A model generated the notes under the pieces. It was given only the letters and a program-made list of their open reading frames with translations. It searched no databases and was not told where the DNA came from. This document shows, one piece after another, positions 61,901 through 64,000 of a DNA stretch of 64,000 nucleotides (position 1 is the first letter of the stretch; each line of letters begins with the position of its first letter). Source of the stretch: Piscicola geometra (Eukaryota; Annelida; Clitellata; Hirudinida; Piscicolidae); NCBI GenBank assembly GCA_943735955.1, contig OX030960.1, positions 3,860,233-3,924,232 on the forward strand, written 5' to 3'. The translations under genes and the position numbers were made by a program.

Positions 61901-63936
61901 AGAGAATGAAGCGAACCAACTGGAACTGTTTCTCCGATGTCTACTCTCACTACACCCTCGATAGAAACACCGTCTAATACTCTAACGTCTCTTCCATCAA
62001 ACAAAGGATTGGTGCTCAACAATGTATGGATGCGAATATAGACTTCTTTTGAGCTTGAAGCGAAATTCTTCAAAGAAGTTGAAAAGGTTGGCGAATTATC
62101 ATTTACATCATCCACTTGCACAACTATTCGCACCATTTCGAAGTAACGAGCTGGTTTCACGGTTACATCAAGTTTCACCTCGCATAGTGCCGTCTCTTGA
62201 CATACATGCAACCTTTCACGGTCTAGCACGCCCACTGTATGAATCACTCCGGTCTTTTCGTTTATCCGGAAGGGAAAATAATAACCTTGGTCGTTATTAT
62301 CGTAATTATTTGTCTTTTCGTCGTTATATTTATAATTTTCATTGTTATTATGGGTGCCATTAGAGTCGTTAGCCGAATTCTTCTTGAGATTAGAAATTTT
62401 TTTATTGTTTTTTAACAATGAAATTTTTCCATTATTGCGTTCTTTGATATTGCCTTTTTGAGTATTCTTATGTCTGCTCGTAGTAATATTGGCCTTGACG
62501 TTCGAAAGATGGGGTTTCTTGTAGTAGCCTGATGCAGTCTCTGTGAACTCGAAACGAAGCAAGTTGCTGATTTTAGAGTTGTAACGTTTGTTCAAACCTG
62601 AAGTATGAGCTACATTTACAACTTTTGTGTTTTCTGCTACTCCTTCTTTTAATCTCACTCTGAAAACTGATTCTTGTGACTTCAATTCTGTTTTCTTGAG
62701 CGCACTTTTGTCTCTTTTGCGAACCGACCTTGCATAGCGCTTTGTGGAGACTTTCTTCGTTTCATTAGCATTGCCAGGATTAGTTTTAATGTTGATGTTG
62801 TGGGCATTAATTAGCCGGTTTATTGCATTGTTTGTTTGCTTCGTAAGAACGCGGATGTTCTCTTTATTGCTTATATCGGTCGATGTTGATTTATGCTCAT
62901 GAGACTTGTTATGGCCCAAGCCAGGGTGATAAATTCTTGTACTTATAGACTTTGCTGAATTTTCTTCAAAACCAACATTGAAGCGTACGGAGTGGTTGAG
63001 GTTTGGTAGAATGGATTGAAATGAAGTGGGAGTTGAGATGCCTACAGAGTGGTTTATAGACTCAGAACAGCTGATCCGTGGAGGAAGCTGGTTTTTTATG
63101 GTATAGCTGGTAACATTCTCTGCATAAATAGTGTCATCGTTGCAGCGAGGATTTTTAAACTGCTTGTTGTTTATGCTGCTGCATCTAGTGCTGTATTTGC
63201 TACTGTGGTTTTTGTGGTAGTTGCTGCTTTGGTTTTTCTTTATTGGGAACTTAATAAACACGTTTTTTTTAATTTTTTTTTTTTGGTTTTTAAAGAATTC
63301 TGTGGTTTGTTGTTGACTGTGACTTAAATGAAAAATCAAGACTTTGTTTTTATCGGGTGTGATTAGGTTTGAACCAGCGTTCATACCATGAGGATCGTTC
63401 GCATATTTTAATTTTGCGATTATAGTAGATTTATTCCGATAGTCTTCGTTGTTTACATCGATTTTTTCATTTTCATTTTCTCTGATTTTACATTTCTTGC
63501 TTACAAATCTACTGACGTATGTTTTCTCAAAAATATATCTTCCGTTTTTCTCTAAGCTGTAATTCTTTCCAAAGTTTTCTTTTTTAGTTTTGTTTGATTC
63601 ACGCTTTCTTTTTTTAAAGCTTGACACATTTCTCATTACTTTTTTTTCAATGTTACATTTTATAATATGAGAGTTTTTATTCATATTCATTGTAGCGTTA
63701 AACTCATAAACTTTGTAAGCCGGTATATTTTCACCACTAGGACATAACACATGCTCTAAGGCTTTCATTTTTTTACGGCAACTTTTCATCCTGTTTTCAG
63801 TTTTTTTCCTAGTCTTCGTGGCAAATTCAATTTTTCTAACGAGAACACTTGTCGTTTCACTGTAAGGCTGGTTTATACAGAATCCAACTAAGCAAGAAAA
63901 TGCTGAAAAAATATTTTTCTTTAAAATTATATTCAT
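45321..63936 (-). CDS. Protocadherin-like adhesion protein, four exons, seven EC repeats
   Basis: Protocadherins are calcium-dependent cell-surface adhesion proteins. The model joins 63936-60578, 59123-57748, 49570-48351 and 46961-45321 in matching phases (2, 1, 0), giving 2,531 residues. Order: signal peptide; about 400 residues without a cadherin repeat; seven EC repeats ending near residues 617, 794, 901, 1150, 1448, 1597 and 1770; membrane segment near 1804-1829; cytoplasmic tail of about 700 residues. EC1 carries the protocadherin pattern DRERLHVCQETALCEVKLDV with paired cysteines. Seven ECs is the number in delta-1 protocadherins, but the sequence is too divergent to name an orthologue. 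Donors at exon 1 (GTAAGT) and exon 3 (GTAACT) are good. The exon 2 donor (GTTCAA) is weak but rebuilds ASNSALT/GTAIATVYVQDTNDN exactly. The last exon is the least certain join. Confidence 0.88.
46962..48350 (-). other. Protocadherin intron 3 (inferred)
   Basis: AT-rich stretch between GTAACT and the acceptor aaaatcacag, with no recognised feature inside. Confidence 0.55.
48351..49570 (-). CDS. Protocadherin exon 3: end of EC6, EC7, membrane segment, start of tail
   Basis: It begins GTAIATVYVQDTNDNDPVF, closing EC6. EC7 has LQAVDADVGPNAEVFFSLVN, an insert with several cysteines, DFFQVDALSGEISLRAPSA and KVQDYGIPPLSSYTTILIHV. A linker leads to the membrane segment ILVVIIIVSSIFICVICLFC, then the basic stop-transfer RDAKKRKQRKK. 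The donor AAA/GTAACT at 48350 is in phase 0 with the next exon. If it is not used, the frame continues 54 codons to a stop at 48186, through intron-like Phe/Leu/Tyr-rich sequence. Confidence 0.9.
51490..51690 (+). mobile_element. LINE-like (non-LTR retrotransposon) 3' coding fragment
   Basis: Plus-strand translation gives HISKIVQKRKLTLTGHCF followed by MPADQPV. After stops, ISSGRPRM and SYID follow. This resembles the C-terminal region after the reverse transcriptase of many LINEs (pattern I-x-x-R-R-L-x-x-x-G-H, later G-R-P-x-x-x-Y). In-frame stops show it is dead. No reverse transcriptase core was found next to it. Confidence 0.45.
53390..53455 (-). repeat. Dispersed repeat copy (matches 24953-25010 inverted)
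   Basis: The minus strand reads gtttagtttagggagttaaa, then cgcagatct and tataatggt. This is nearly the same order and spacing as the plus strand near 24955-25008. About 55 bp are shared with a few differences, suggesting two copies of an uncharacterised repeat family. Confidence 0.65.
57049..57240 (-). mobile_element. hAT transposase C-terminal remnant
   Basis: A 63-codon minus-strand frame contains TTLPLSATLKRFFPMAKNNL and LSDEIFEMLLFMKGS. This resembles the hAT dimerisation domain (pattern S-A-T-x-E-R-x-F-S, then R-x-x-L-S-x-x-x-x-E-x-L-L). The normally conserved Glu-Arg and Phe-Ser are altered (LKRFFP), and upstream sequence has several stops, so it is a fossil. Family assignment is tentative. 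Confidence 0.4.
57748..59123 (-). CDS. Protocadherin exon 2: end of EC4, EC5 and most of EC6
   Basis: It begins by completing a codon to give MCTDSGYPRPLSTMHHLYIK and VLNLNDNPPLF, the end of EC4. EC5 carries long Asn-rich, Asp/Glu-rich (EDDEDEDDDND) and Gln/His-rich inserts before VDCFVITPYTGLIYATKALE, and ends VNDVNSQSPMF, a degenerate calcium linker. EC6 follows, with GAFQVQRQTGEIYTVLSLDR and FYFLTILVSNASNSALT. The frame remains open a few codons past the proposed donor at 57747, to a TGA at 57722. Confidence 0.88.
59124..60577 (-). other. Protocadherin intron 1
   Basis: AT-rich, with donor GTAAGT (minus strand) and acceptor ccaattttcag. Nothing else was recognised inside. Confidence 0.75.
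60578..63936 (-). CDS. Protocadherin exon 1: signal peptide, N-terminal region, EC1 to part of EC4
   Basis: ATG at 63936 is preferred over an upstream non-ATG opening because it begins a signal-like segment (NIILKKNIFSAFSCLVGFC). Residues 20-400 are Lys/Asn/Ser-rich with no known domain and end in a dibasic, furin-like stretch, RYARSVRKRDK (about 398-408). EC1 starts near VFRVRLKEGVAENTKVVNVA and contains an insert of about 80 residues before YYFPFRINEKTGVIHTVGVL. Calcium motifs at EC ends are DDVNDNSPTF, TDANDNTPVF and VDTNDNPPVV. EC4 begins SENAPADSFVAHVHAFDKDF and is split by an insert containing a run of about 39 serines before SLDREECPLHRVSIM, where the exon ends at GTAAGT. Confidence 0.9.
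60744..60858. repeat. Coding (TCA/TCG)n repeat encoding poly-serine
   Basis: On the plus strand this is a gat/gac triplet array. On the minus strand, in the protocadherin frame, it encodes about 39 consecutive serines within EC4. The mix of TCA and TCG codons shows substitutions that keep serine. The other frames (poly-Asp, Ile-Val, His-Arg) are not used. Confidence 0.9.
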
Positions 63937-64000
63937 CCTACATTCTCTATCAGTTCCATTACTGAAGGTACAGCAGGTTGTGGGCACACAATTGTCCAGA

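Overview
The window is eukaryotic and almost certainly from an invertebrate animal. It is very AT-rich, its genes are split by GT-AG introns, simple-sequence repeats are abundant, and the recognisable proteins are metazoan (SOCS-type SH2 protein, DRAK/STK17-type kinase, reprolysin metalloprotease, protocadherin). Protocadherins with long Ser-, Asn-, Gln- and His-rich inserts fit a lophotrochozoan or flatworm-like genome, but this is only an inference and the species is not identified. Gene models were assembled by hand from splice-site sequence, reading-frame phase and protein-family similarity.

Layout. 1-4532 holds no gene that can be supported. 4533-18696 (+) is a SOCS6/SOCS7-like gene: a huge low-complexity first exon, a 7.8-kb intron containing 2,388 bp of uninterrupted (GT)n, then small exons for the SH2 domain and a short, degenerate SOCS box. 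20186-22297 (-) is an unrecognised Ser/Thr-rich protein with a C-terminal membrane segment, interrupted by one in-frame TAA. 22899-24651 is a decayed piggyBac element with perfect 13-bp inverted ends and TTAA duplications. 25547-27346 (+) is PEX19 in eight exons. 28738-37547 (+) is a STK17/DRAK-like kinase in eight exons, several bordered by microsatellites. 38985-40857 (-) holds four exons for the catalytic domain of an M12B (ADAM/reprolysin) protease. 45321-63936 (-) is a four-exon protocadherin with seven EC repeats, one membrane span and a tail of about 700 residues. Its 8.2-kb second intron holds LINE- and hAT-like remnants.

The genes do not form an operon or one pathway: they are ordinary, independent animal genes for signalling (SOCS, STK17), peroxisome biogenesis (PEX19), proteolysis at the cell surface (M12B) and adhesion (protocadherin). 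No new multi-gene system was found. The most unusual points are the kilobase-scale GT tract, the size of the SOCS N-terminus with its eroded SOCS box, the in-frame stop in the membrane protein, the simple repeats abutting kinase splice sites, and the large inserts inside the cadherin repeats.
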